Source: Roseovarius sp.
GTDB taxonomy: Bacteria > Pseudomonadota > Alphaproteobacteria > Rhodobacterales > Rhodobacteraceae
Direction: 5' to 3'
Assembly: GCF_030373445.1 (NCBI RefSeq)
Contig: NZ_JAUCYU010000005.1
Coordinates: forward strand, 62,001-126,000
Length of the DNA: 64,000 nt
Below are positions 52,880 to 61,296 of the stretch, piece after piece; within the stretch, counting starts at the first letter, position 1, and each line of letters begins with the position of its first letter. Under the pieces are notes generated by a model. That model saw only the letters and a program-made list of their open reading frames with translations, did not search any database and was not told where the DNA came from. A program made the position numbers and the translations under genes.

Positions 52880-54334
52880 ATGAAGACCCAGCCAGAGGCC
52901 AGCCATTTCGTGAATGGCCGCTATGTCGAGGATGCCGAGGGGGCGGTGATCGAGGTGGTTTATCCCGCCACGGGCGAGGTGATCGCCACCGTGCACGAGG
53001 CGACGGCGGCGGTGATCGAGGAGGCCATCACCTCGGGCCGGGCGGCGCAGGCGGAATGGGCGAAGTTGTCGGGCACCGAACGGGGCCGGGTGCTGCGCCG
53101 GGCGGCGGATATCATGCGCGAGCGCAACCGCGACCTGTCGGTGCTGGAGACGTGGGATACCGGCAAGCCGTTGCAGGAAACGCTGGTGGCGGATGCCACG
53201 AGCGGGGCCGATGCGCTGGAGTATTTCGGCGGGCTGGCGGGGTCGTTGACCGGGGAGCATATCCCGCTTCCGGGGGGCGACTGGGCCTACACGGTGCGCG
53301 AGCCGCTGGGCCTGTGCGTGGGGATCGGGGCGTGGAACTACCCGACGCAGATTGCCTGCTGGAAGGGGGCGCCGGCGCTGGCCTGTGGCAACGCGATGAT
53401 CTTCAAGCCGTCCGAGGTGACGCCGCTTTGTGCGCTGAAGGTGGCGGAGATATTGGTCGAGGCCGGGGCGCCGGCGGGTTTGTATAACGTGATCCAGGGC
53501 CGGGGCGCCGTGGGCGGGGCGCTGGTGGGTGATCCGCGGGTCGACAAGGTGTCGCTGACCGGGTCGGTGCCGACGGGGCGGAAGGTCTATGCCGCCGCGG
53601 CCGAGGGCATGAAGCATGTGACGATGGAGCTGGGCGGCAAGAGCCCGATGCTGGTGTTCGACGATGCCAGTGTTGAGGATGCGGTCTCGGGGGCGATCCT
53701 GGGGAATTTCTATTCCAGCGGGCAGATCTGTTCCAACGGGACACGGGTGTTCGTGCAGACGGGTGTGAAGGACGCGTTTCTCGGGCGGCTGGAAGAGCGG
53801 TTGCAGGGCGTCGTGATGGGCGACCCGATGGACGAGGCCACGAATTACGGGCCCATGGTGAGCGAGGCGCAGTTGCAGATCGCGCTGGGCTATGTCGCCA
53901 AAGGCATCGAGGAGGGCGCGCGTCTGGTCTGTGGCGGTGAGCGGGCGGCGGGGCCGGGGTGTTTCCTTCAGCCCACGGTGTTTGCCGATGTGACGGATGA
54001 CATGACCATCGCGCGGGAAGAGATCTTCGGGCCCGTTATGAGCGTTCTGGATTTCGACGGTGAGGACGAGGTGGTGGCCCGTGCCAATGCCACGGAGTTC
54101 GGGCTGTCGGCGGGGGTTTACACGTCTGACCTGGCGCGGGCGCACCGGGTGATCGGGCGGCTGGAGGCGGGGAGCTGTTTCATCAACTCCTATAACGATG
54201 CGCCGGTCGAGGTGCCGTTTGGCGGCGTGAAGGCCTCCGGTGTCGGGCGGGAGAACTCGAAAGAGGCGATCGGGCATTACAGCCAGGTGAAGTCGGTTTA
54301 CGTGCGGATGGGCGCGACGGAGGCGCCGTTTTGA
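52880..54334 (+). CDS. betB: Betaine aldehyde dehydrogenase
   Basis: Oxidises betaine aldehyde to glycine betaine with NAD(P)+, 484 residues. The catalytic Glu is in [10 protein letters not shown] and the catalytic Cys in [11 protein letters not shown]. The cofactor region [19 protein letters not shown] and the C-terminal [20 protein letters not shown] are standard for BetB. ATG 52880 is preceded by a weak AAGGG. A 321-base structured gap separates it from betA. Confidence 0.95.
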   Translation: MKTQPEASHFVNGRYVEDAEGAVIEVVYPATGEVIATVHEATAAVIEEAITSGRAAQAEWAKLSGTERGRVLRRAADIMRERNRDLSVLETWDTGKPLQETLVADATSGADALEYFGGLAGSLTGEHIPLPGGDWAYTVREPLGLCVGIGAWNYPTQIACWKGAPALACGNAMIFKPSEVTPLCALKVAEILVEAGAPAGLYNVIQGRGAVGGALVGDPRVDKVSLTGSVPTGRKVYAAAAEGMKHVTMELGGKSPMLVFDDASVEDAVSGAILGNFYSSGQICSNGTRVFVQTGVKDAFLGRLEERLQGVVMGDPMDEATNYGPMVSEAQLQIALGYVAKGIEEGARLVCGGERAAGPGCFLQPTVFADVTDDMTIAREEIFGPVMSVLDFDGEDEVVARANATEFGLSAGVYTSDLARAHRVIGRLEAGSCFINSYNDAPVEVPFGGVKASGVGRENSKEAIGHYSQVKSVYVRMGATEAPF

Positions 54335-54345
54335 TGTGTTGCGAG

Positions 54346-54438
54346 CGCCTCCGCCCCGGCAGGCCGCCCGCCCGTCGCCATTGTCGCTCGGACCAATGGC
54401 GCAACAATGACGACCCCCTTCCTGCCGGGGCGGAGGCG
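54346..54438. repeat. 18-bp perfect inverted repeat with nested stem
   Basis: CGCCTCCGCCCCGGCAGG at 54346-54363 pairs with CCTGCCGGGGCGGAGGCG at 54421-54438. Inside, CGCCATTG (54376-54383) pairs with CAATGGCG (54394-54401). This could form a long cruciform or RNA stem downstream of betB. Confidence 0.9.
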
Positions 54439-54564
54439 TGCGAGTTGCGGCGTGGTGTGTATGGCGGGGTTCGGGATTTTGCTGAGAGGCGGTTCAGGGG
54501 CAGGTCTGCCCTGAACGCGCCTGATCGAGTGTGTGGGGCGATTCCCCGAAGCCTCAAGGACGAG

Positions 54565-54602
54565 CCGCGCCAGGGCGCGGTGCCCCGGAGCAAGTCCGGG
54601 GC
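54565..54602 (+). repeat. Two adjacent GC-rich hairpins
   Basis: CCGCGCC-AG-GGCGCGG (54565-54580) and GCCCCGGA-GCAAG-TCCGGGGC (54582-54602), about 55 bases before betA. The second resembles a hairpin I recall as common in alphaproteobacterial genomes. Confidence 0.75.
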
Positions 54603-54655
54603 ATCCTTGACCCTTCGCGGAATCACCGGGTGTGGCCTTGGGGAAGCGAGGTAGG

Positions 54656-56314
54656 ATGGAAGCGGATTACGTGATCGTGGGGGCGGGCAGCGCGGGCTGT
54701 GCCATGGCCTACCGGCTGAGCGAGGCCGGGAAATCGGTGCTGGTGGTCGAGCATGGCGGCAGCGATATCGGCCCGTTCATCCAGATGCCGGGCGCGCTGA
54801 GCTACCCGATGAACATGAAGCGCTATGACTGGGGCTACCAGTCGGAGCCCGAGCCGCACCTGGGCGGGCGGCGGCTGGCCTGTCCGCGGGGCAAGGTGAT
54901 CGGCGGGTCGTCCTCGATCAACGGGATGGTCTATGTGCGCGGCCATGCCTGTGACTTTGACCATTGGCGCGAGCAGGGGGCCGAGGGCTGGGGCTATGCC
55001 GATGTGCTGCCCTATTACAAGCGGCTGGAAAACTGGCACGATGGCGGGCATGGCGGCGACCCGGGTTGGCGCGGCAAGCATGGCCCGCTGCACGTGAGCC
55101 GGGGGCAGATGGCCAACCCGCTGACCCGCGCCTTCATCGAGGCGGGGGGGCAGGCCGGGTACCAGCTGACCGAGGATTACAACGGCGAGCAGCAGGAGGG
55201 GTTCGGGCCGTTCGACATGACCGTCTGGCAGGGGCGGCGGTGGTCGGCGGCGAATGCCTATCTGAAGCCGGCGCTTAAGCGGGAGAATTGCGATATCGTG
55301 CGCGGCCTCGTGCAGCGGGCGGTGATCGAGGAGGGCCGCGCCGTGGGGGTGGAGGCGATCGTCGGCGGGCAGAGCCAGGTGATAAGGGCGCGGGAGGAGG
55401 TGATCCTTGCGGCCTCGTCGATCAACTCGCCCAAGCTTCTGATGCTTTCGGGGGTTGGGCCGGGGGCGCATCTCAAGGAGCATGGCATCGACGTGGTGGC
55501 CGACCGGCCCGGCGTGGGGGCGAACCTGCAGGATCACCTGGAATTGTATATCCAGATGGCGGCGAGCCAGCCGGTGAGCCTTTACAAGTACTGGAACCTT
55601 TACGGCAAGGCGTGGGTGGGGCTGCAATGGCTTCTGGGCAAGGCGGGGCCGGGGGCCTCGAACCAGTTCGAGAGCTGCGGCTTCATCCGCTCGGATGCCG
55701 GGGTGGAGTACCCGGATATCCAGTTCCACTTCCTGCCCATCGCCGTGCGCTATGACGGGCAGGCCGCGGCCGAGGGGCATGGCTTCCAGGCGCATGTGGG
55801 CCCGATGCGGAGCGCGTCGCGCGGGAGCGTCACGCTGCGCAGCGCCGATCCGGCTGATGACCCGGTGATCCGGTTCAACTACATGAGCGAGGAGAGCGAC
55901 TGGGTCGATTTTCGCAAATGCATCCGCCTGACGCGGGAGCTGTTCGAACAGGAGGCCTTCGCCCCTTACCGCAAGCACGAGATCCAGCCGGGTCGGGACG
56001 TGCAGAGCGATGACGAGCTGGACGGGTTCATCCGCGAACATGCCGAGAGCGCCTATCACCCCTGCGGCACCTGCCGGATGGGGCGGGGGGACGACCCCGG
56101 CGCTGTGGTCGACCCGGAAGGCCGGGTGATCGGGGTGGAGCGGTTGCGGGTGGCGGATTCGAGCCTCTTTCCGCGGATCACCAACGGCAATCTCAACGCG
56201 CCGTCGATCATGCTGGGCGAGAAGATGGCCGATCATATCCTGGGGCGCGCGCCGCTGCCGCCGGAGAACGCGCAGCCCTGGATGCACCCCGAGTGGGAGA
56301 CGGCGCAGCGCTGA
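54656..56314 (+). CDS. betA: Choline dehydrogenase
   Basis: FAD-dependent GMC oxidoreductase of 552 residues that oxidises choline to betaine aldehyde at the membrane with transfer to the respiratory chain. FAD site [20 protein letters not shown] signature [18 protein letters not shown]; catalytic His region [10 protein letters not shown]-terminal [14 protein letters not shown]. Together with betB it completes glycine betaine synthesis. ATG 54656 with GAGGTAGG just upstream. Confidence 0.96.
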   Translation: MEADYVIVGAGSAGCAMAYRLSEAGKSVLVVEHGGSDIGPFIQMPGALSYPMNMKRYDWGYQSEPEPHLGGRRLACPRGKVIGGSSSINGMVYVRGHACDFDHWREQGAEGWGYADVLPYYKRLENWHDGGHGGDPGWRGKHGPLHVSRGQMANPLTRAFIEAGGQAGYQLTEDYNGEQQEGFGPFDMTVWQGRRWSAANAYLKPALKRENCDIVRGLVQRAVIEEGRAVGVEAIVGGQSQVIRAREEVILAASSINSPKLLMLSGVGPGAHLKEHGIDVVADRPGVGANLQDHLELYIQMAASQPVSLYKYWNLYGKAWVGLQWLLGKAGPGASNQFESCGFIRSDAGVEYPDIQFHFLPIAVRYDGQAAAEGHGFQAHVGPMRSASRGSVTLRSADPADDPVIRFNYMSEESDWVDFRKCIRLTRELFEQEAFAPYRKHEIQPGRDVQSDDELDGFIREHAESAYHPCGTCRMGRGDDPGAVVDPEGRVIGVERLRVADSSLFPRITNGNLNAPSIMLGEKMADHILGRAPLPPENAQPWMHPEWETAQR

Positions 56315-56385
56315 GGCCCGGAACCGGGGGCGGGGATCGGGCGTTTTTCCTGCAGGCACCAGCACGGTGCCCGAAGGAGGACCCC

Positions 56386-56622
56386 ATGTCGCAACTTCCC
56401 AAGGAATTCTACGACGAGTTTCCGGACCACGCCGACCAGATCAAGAAGCTGGAAGCCGAGAACCCGGATTTCCGCGCCAAGGCGCTGCGCTATCACGAGC
56501 TGCAGCGCGCCGCCCACCGGGCCGAAATGGACGAGGAGCCGCAATCGCAGGAGGCGGATGTGCAGCTGATGAAGGAGCGCGACACCATGCGTGACGAGCT
56601 CATGCGCCATATCATGATCTGA
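56386..56622 (+). CDS. DUF465/YdcH-like small protein (1)
   Basis: A 78-residue charged helical protein of the DUF465 family (coiled-coil hairpin; LPKEFYDEFPDHADQIKKLE and FRAKALRYHELQRAAHRAE). Function unknown. It has an ideal AAGGAGG ribosome binding site, so it is probably well expressed. A paralogue follows 90 bases downstream. Confidence 0.88.
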   Translation: MSQLPKEFYDEFPDHADQIKKLEAENPDFRAKALRYHELQRAAHRAEMDEEPQSQEADVQLMKERDTMRDELMRHIMI

Positions 56623-56712
56623 TTTCCACCGTTCGTTTGATCGGTGTCAAGGTCGGCGGGGCGGCGCGGGCCTAGGGTTGGACCGGGTTCAGCCAATGAA
56701 GGAGACGCGCCG

Positions 56713-56949
56713 ATGTCCCATACCCCGCACGAGCTGCACGAGGAGTTCCCCGAGCACGCGGACAAGATCACCGCTTTGAAGACGCAGGACACGCATTTCG
56801 CGCGGCTTGCGGAGGAATATCACGAGGTCAACCGGGCCGTGCACCGGGCCGAGAGCAACGTGGCCCCGGTGGAGGGGCTGACCGAGGTGGACCTGCGCAA
56901 GAAGCGGGCTGCTCTGAAGGACGAGTTGTACCGGATGCTGTCGGAGTAG
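56713..56949 (+). CDS. DUF465/YdcH-like small protein (2)
   Basis: Also 78 residues and clearly paralogous (HEEFPEHADKITALKTQDTH; YHEVNRAVHRAESN), with divergent C-termini. It has its own AAGGAGA ribosome binding site and an intervening leader, so it may be expressed independently. A hairpin follows 12 bases after the stop. Confidence 0.88.
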   Translation: MSHTPHELHEEFPEHADKITALKTQDTHFARLAEEYHEVNRAVHRAESNVAPVEGLTEVDLRKKRAALKDELYRMLSE

Positions 56950-56961
56950 GCGAACTATTGA

Positions 56962-56983
56962 GCGACCGGTTCAATCCGGTCGC
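56962..56983. terminator. Hairpin between convergent genes
   Basis: GCGACCGG-TTCAAT-CCGGTCGC directly abuts the stop of the minus-strand membrane protein and follows the DUF465 gene; it could serve both. There is no long T-run. Confidence 0.55.
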
Positions 56984-57544
56984 CTATTCCTCACTTCTGA
57001 GAGGCAGACCTGCATCCCGTCGCAGCAATTCGGTTTCTACGGGAATTTGTAGGTTCTCGTACTTGTAGCGCCACTCTTCGTACTTCCTGTCAGCATCTTC
57101 CTTGACGAGCCGCATCGACGCGCCCCACATCGAGGCCGTGGCAGTCGATAACATCAACGAGGCGACTGCGACATATACCAGTGACGTTACGAATATGAGC
57201 TTTTCTTGATCATCTTTTTTATCTTCTCTTGCAAATCCTCTTAGCAAAGAAGCTTGACCGTGCGCTTCCTTTTGCAGTGTCCAAGCAAGAAAGCCGCCGA
57301 TCAAAGTGACGATGGCTGGGACGATAGCCTGTACCGCTGGTTCGCGACTGGAGCCAAGGAAAATACCGATTAGAGCGCCCACAAGTGCGAACAAGAACCC
57401 AGTTCCCGCCCGTACAGGTGACTTCCAATAGACAATTCGAAGGACAATCCAGATCAGCGTCGCGATGCCGAGGACTGGTAAAAGCCCATTAAACAAGGCG
57501 GCGAGTGCATGATCGCGTACAGAGTTAAGGTAGTCACAGATCAT
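56984..57544 (-). CDS. Unknown membrane protein in AT-rich islet
   Basis: A 186-residue protein with about four transmembrane helices (near 16-36, 45-62, 68-90 and 116-140) and a charged, coiled-coil-like C-terminal tail (EDADRKYEEWRYKYENLQ). I recognise no family. The DNA is strikingly AT-rich for this window: 21 of 60 bases are G or C in 57181-57240. This points to recent acquisition. It is 9 bases downstream of the next gene, so the two form an operon. Confidence 0.65.
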   Translation of the reverse strand: MICDYLNSVRDHALAALFNGLLPVLGIATLIWIVLRIVYWKSPVRAGTGFLFALVGALIGIFLGSSREPAVQAIVPAIVTLIGGFLAWTLQKEAHGQASLLRGFAREDKKDDQEKLIFVTSLVYVAVASLMLSTATASMWGASMRLVKEDADRKYEEWRYKYENLQIPVETELLRRDAGLPLRSEE

Positions 57545-57553
57545 TGTATCTCG

Positions 57554-57814
57554 CTAGTTCCCGGGCGTGCCTATGATTTCTTCAATTTGCCGTATCTGTT
57601 GGTCGGAAAGATTCTGAAGCACGCTTGGTTGCAAAAGTGGAAAGGTCGATAGTTCGCCAGTCTGGTCACCTTGGTCGGTGTTCGACCCGCCTCTTGGCGT
57701 TGTGGGCCTCTCGTCGCAATTGATCAGAGCCCCGGAGTTCGGGTCGTAAGTACAGGCAATCGTCGGTTGGGTGAGGATCAGAACAGAAGCAAATATGGTC
57801 AATAAGCGCAACAT
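57554..57814 (-). CDS. Unknown small exported protein in AT-rich islet
   Basis: An 86-residue protein with an N-terminal signal-like segment (LLTIFASVLILTQPTIAC). The cysteine at 21 could be the lipid-modified residue of a lipoprotein, although the lipobox is non-standard (T-I-A-C). The rest is Pro/Gly/Asp-rich with a C-terminal helix (SDQQIRQIEEIIG). It is the first gene of the two-gene islet operon. No family recognised. Confidence 0.6.
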   Translation of the reverse strand: MLRLLTIFASVLILTQPTIACTYDPNSGALINCDERPTTPRGGSNTDQGDQTGELSTFPLLQPSVLQNLSDQQIRQIEEIIGTPGN

Positions 57815-57962
57815 AATTGGAAATCAAAGCAGAGAAGAAATGATAAGTCTATATTGTCGACTTGTTTCACTGCATTTCGTGCTGTCGGTCCCAGGGTAAA
57901 GGGCAAGGTGCCGCCTCACAGCCGACGACGTGCTTTTCCTTTGTAAAACTCGTCCTAGCCCC

Positions 57963-59357
57963 TCAATCCACCGTGTAGGGCAGCACGCCGCGCTCGTCCG
58001 GCTCCACCTGCAACCGCCGTTCCAGTGGTGGTACCGAGCGCTGGTGGCAGTGGGTGCGTTCGCAGATGCGGCAGGAGATGCCGATGGGCTCGAACGCCTT
58101 GGCGTTGGTGAGGTCGAGGTCGTCGGCATAGACCAGCGCGTCGGCATGGCGGATCTCGCAGCCGAGCGCGATGGCGAAGCGGCGGACGGGGGCGCCGAAG
58201 CTGCCGCCGGGTTTCGAGACGTCGCGGGCGAGAGAGATGTAGCGCACGCCGTCCGGGGTTTCCGCCAGTTGGCGGAGGAAGCGGCCCGGCGTCTCGAAGG
58301 CGCGGTGAACGTTCCAGAGCGGGCAGGCGCCGCCGAAGCGGGCGAATTGCAGGCGGGTGGCGGAGTGGCGCTTGGTGATGGTGCCAGCCTGGTCGACGCG
58401 GACGAAGAAGAAGGGCACGCCCTTGGCGCCGGGGCGTTGCAGGGTCGAGAGGCGGTGGCAGACCTGTTCGATCGAGGCGCCAAAGCTGTTGGCGAGGATC
58501 TCGAGGTCGTGGCGGTGCTGTTGCGCGGCCTGCAGGATGGCGGTGTAGGGCATGAGCGCGGCGCCGGCGAAGTAGTTGGCGAGCCCGATCTTGGCGATGG
58601 CGCGGGCGGCGTCGGACTGGAAACGGGCGAGGTCGAGCGTGGCCTCGAGCAGCTTGTCCTGCGTGAGCAGCGCGATCTGCAGGAGCATCTGGAAGGTGCG
58701 GGTTTCCGGCTCGGCGCGGGAGGAGAGGTGGAGCGTGCGGCTGTCGCGGTCGTAGTGGCGCAGCTTGCCGGTGTCGGTATGGCTGATGGTGATGCCGAGT
58801 GAGGCCAGCTTGGCCTCGGCGATCTCGCGCACCGGACGCGACCGGTCGGTGCCGGCGAAGCGTTCGGCGGCGCGGTCGACGGCGTCGATATAGTTGTCGC
58901 AATAGTGGAAGAAGTCGCGCACCTCGTCCCAGGGGGAGGGCTGCATGCGGCTGTCCTCGCGCCCCAGCGCCTCGTCGAGGGAGGCGAGGCGTTCATGGGT
59001 CTGGCGATAGGCGCGGTGCAGGTCGAGGAAAGCCTTGGCCAGTGCCGGTGCGTTCGAGGCCGTCAGGCGCAGGTCGGTCAGCGGCGGCGGGTCGGTGAAG
59101 ACCGGGTCGGCCAGCGCCTCGCGCATGTCCGAGACCATGCGCTCGGCATCGCCGGTCGACAGCTCGGTCACGTCGAAGCCGAATTCCTGTGCCAGCGCCA
59201 GCACGACGGTGGTCGAGACGGGCCGGTTGTTGTTCTCCATCTGGTTCAGGTAGGGCAGCGAGACGCCCAGCTTGGAGGCGAAATCCTTTTGCGTGAGCGC
59301 CAGTTTCTGGCGGGTTTCGCGCAGCTTGGCGCCTGCGTAGAGTTTCTGGGCGGGCAT
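57963..59357 (-). CDS. pccR: ScfR-family regulator PccR (XRE HTH + short-chain acyl-CoA sensor)
   Basis: A 464-residue regulator. XRE HTH at 8-62 (LRETRQKLALTQKDFASKLG), a central IrrE/DUF955-like region and a C-terminal DUF2083 domain with a Cys cluster (GISCRICERTHCHQRS). This plan defines the short-chain fatty acyl-CoA regulators (RamB, MccR, PccR). In Rhodobacter sphaeroides PccR controls propionyl-CoA carboxylase, and pccB here starts 3.4 kb away. TTTGCAAA-like sites lie in front of both genes. ATG 59357 fits the family start MPAQKLYAGAKLRE. Confidence 0.9.
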   Translation of the reverse strand: MPAQKLYAGAKLRETRQKLALTQKDFASKLGVSLPYLNQMENNNRPVSTTVVLALAQEFGFDVTELSTGDAERMVSDMREALADPVFTDPPPLTDLRLTASNAPALAKAFLDLHRAYRQTHERLASLDEALGREDSRMQPSPWDEVRDFFHYCDNYIDAVDRAAERFAGTDRSRPVREIAEAKLASLGITISHTDTGKLRHYDRDSRTLHLSSRAEPETRTFQMLLQIALLTQDKLLEATLDLARFQSDAARAIAKIGLANYFAGAALMPYTAILQAAQQHRHDLEILANSFGASIEQVCHRLSTLQRPGAKGVPFFFVRVDQAGTITKRHSATRLQFARFGGACPLWNVHRAFETPGRFLRQLAETPDGVRYISLARDVSKPGGSFGAPVRRFAIALGCEIRHADALVYADDLDLTNAKAFEPIGISCRICERTHCHQRSVPPLERRLQVEPDERGVLPYTVD

Positions 59358-59366
59358 GGCGCGGCC

Positions 59367-59405
59367 TTTGCAGTTTCGCGGTTCGCTTATGGTAGATTTG
59401 CAAAA
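59367..59405. promoter_or_regulatory. Probable PccR-type binding sites (autoregulation)
   Basis: TTTGCAGT (59367-59374) and the perfect palindrome TTTGCAAA (59397-59404) lie just upstream of the pccR start. ScfR regulators are known to bind paired TTTGCAAA-type sequences. Confidence 0.6.
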
Positions 59406-59529
59406 TCCCGGACGCAAGCAGCCGTTGCAGACGAAGCCGGTCCGCGGCGGACGGGCACGATTCTTTCAGGAACATCCGGTTCGGGGGTTTGGTTGGGAGT
59501 CCGTTGAAGATATTTCAAAGGAGGAACAC

Positions 59530-61239
59530 ATGCTATCCCGCAAAGCCAGGCTCGCCGTGACGACAGCACTGACCGTCACGATCGGTGCGCCAGCCGCTGT
59601 CGCCCAGGACCGGCCGCAGGAATGCACCCAGCTCGAACAAGTCAGCGCCGAGGCGCCCGACCGGCTGTTCGAGGCCGCCCCGGACGACCGCGCGGACTAT
59701 GCAAGGATCGTGGAAAGCGGTGAAGCGGCGCAGTGCAACGACGCCCTGAGCGTCTTGCGCATGACCGCGGAAGACAACGACATGCAGCTTGCCCAGGGCG
59801 AGACGGATGACGAGACCGCGGTGGCCCGCGACTCGGAAACCGCCGAGATGAGCGCCGTCGAGCGTGACCAGACGACGGTTCAGCTGAGCGACGAGGTGAC
59901 GGTGGAAGGCACCGTCTTTCTCGACCGCGAAGCGCCGTCGGTCGACGTCGATGGTGGAGAGGCCGAGGTCGCGGTGACGCCGGGCCGTGCCGACGTGAAC
60001 GTGCAGGAACAGGCTGCCGAGATCGTGGTGCGGGAAAAGCCGGCCGAGATTACGGTCGAGACCGTTCAGCCGACGATCCGGATCGAACAGCCCGCGCCGG
60101 AGATCATCGTCACCATGCCCGAACCGGGTGTCGACGTGGCCAATGCCGAGCCGCAGGTCGAAGTGCGGCAGGCCGAGCCGAACGTGACCGTGTCGCAATC
60201 GTCGCCTTCGGTGCGGCTTGACCTTCAGGTCGCCGAGGACGTCGAGAACTCGAAGGGTGTCCAGATCGAGGACAGCCGGACCGGCGAGAAATACGCGCAG
60301 GGCGAAACCGGCAAGCTTGCCAAGGAAGAGGCAAACGTGAACCTTTCGCGGGCCGAGCCGAACGTGACGGTCAACCAGCCGGACTCGGAAGAGGACGCAT
60401 CGCGCGTGGAGATCTCGCGCGCCGAGCCGTCGATCCGGTTCGAGCGGGCCGAGCCGAAGGTGAACGTCATGCAAAGCGGCGAGCCGACGGTGGAAGTCAC
60501 CCGCGCGGGTGAGCCGGAGGTGACGATCAACCGTGCCGGCGAGGATGGCGATCAGCAGGAGGCGCAGGCCGAGGGCGATCGGCAATCCGAGGAGGCCACG
60601 ACCGAGCAGGCTTCGGCCGAACAGACCGGTCAGGCCGACGATGCCGTGCGCGTGGCGCAGTCGGAGAGCGATCAGGCCTCCGACGAGGCGATGACCGAGC
60701 AGGCTTCGGCCGGGCAGACCGGTCAGGCCGATGACGCCGAGCGCGTGGCGCAGTCGGAGAGCGATCAGGCCTCCGACGAGGCTATCACCGGGAAGGTTTC
60801 GACCGAGCGGTCCGACCAGGGCAACGACGCCGAGCGCGTCGCGCAATCTCAGAGCGGTCAGCAGGCCGATGAAGAGATGGCCGAAGAGACCGCAAACCAG
60901 CAGGTCGCGTCGGACCAGGACCGCGAAGAGCGGACCGAAGTTGACGGCTATGCCAATGCCGAAACCGGCAGCTTCACGGCCGAAGAACTGACCGGCGCCC
61001 GGGTCTATGCCCAGCAGGAACGCGTGGGCGAGGTCTCGGTGGCCGTGGTCGGCGATAGCCCGGCGCAGGTCGAGGATATCGTGATCGACGTGGGTGGCTT
61101 CCTCGGCATCGGCGAGCGCAGCGTTGCCGTCGCGTTCGACGAGGTCGAGATCAAGCGCGCCGACAACGGTGACGAGCTGCGGGTCTACACGGACATGAGC
61201 CGCGGCGACCTTGAGCAGATGCCGGAATATGACGGCTGA
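59530..61239 (+). CDS. Secreted PRC-barrel protein with long repeat region
   Basis: Exported 569-residue acidic protein. Signal peptide 1-25 (LTVTIGAPAAVAQ). Residues about 120-340 are a series of short beta-like repeats (AEPNVTV, AEPQVEV, AEPSIRF, AEPKVNV). Residues about 353-445 contain three 31-residue repeats (DEAMTEQASAGQTGQADDAE type). The C-terminal 90 residues form a PRC-barrel (TGARVYAQQERVGEVSVAVV; IGERSVAVAFDEVEIK). Possibly a surface or envelope protein; function unknown. AAAGGAGGA ribosome binding site. Confidence 0.85.
   Translation: MLSRKARLAVTTALTVTIGAPAAVAQDRPQECTQLEQVSAEAPDRLFEAAPDDRADYARIVESGEAAQCNDALSVLRMTAEDNDMQLAQGETDDETAVARDSETAEMSAVERDQTTVQLSDEVTVEGTVFLDREAPSVDVDGGEAEVAVTPGRADVNVQEQAAEIVVREKPAEITVETVQPTIRIEQPAPEIIVTMPEPGVDVANAEPQVEVRQAEPNVTVSQSSPSVRLDLQVAEDVENSKGVQIEDSRTGEKYAQGETGKLAKEEANVNLSRAEPNVTVNQPDSEEDASRVEISRAEPSIRFERAEPKVNVMQSGEPTVEVTRAGEPEVTINRAGEDGDQQEAQAEGDRQSEEATTEQASAEQTGQADDAVRVAQSESDQASDEAMTEQASAGQTGQADDAERVAQSESDQASDEAITGKVSTERSDQGNDAERVAQSQSGQQADEEMAEETANQQVASDQDREERTEVDGYANAETGSFTAEELTGARVYAQQERVGEVSVAVVGDSPAQVEDIVIDVGGFLGIGERSVAVAFDEVEIKRADNGDELRVYTDMSRGDLEQMPEYDG
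60586..60864 (+). repeat. 93-bp tandem repeat, three units, in coding sequence
   Basis: Three in-frame 31-codon units. The first two are nearly identical in DNA sequence and the third is degenerate. Confidence 0.88.
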
Positions 61240-61263
61240 CCTTGCGTCTCGTGCGTGACGTAA

Positions 61264-61287
61264 AGGGCCGCCCCGCGGGGCGGCCCT
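61264..61287. terminator. Bidirectional terminator
   Basis: AGGGCCGCCCC-GC-GGGGCGGCCCT followed by TTTT on the plus strand and preceded by TAAA, between two convergent genes. Confidence 0.92.
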
Positions 61288-61296
61288 TTTCCGTTG

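Larger units (their letters stand above)
54335..54655. other. 321-base structured gap between betB and betA
   Basis: Contains no gene. It holds an 18-bp inverted repeat (54346/54421) with a smaller stem inside and two further adjacent hairpins (54565-54580, 54582-54602). Confidence 0.8.
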
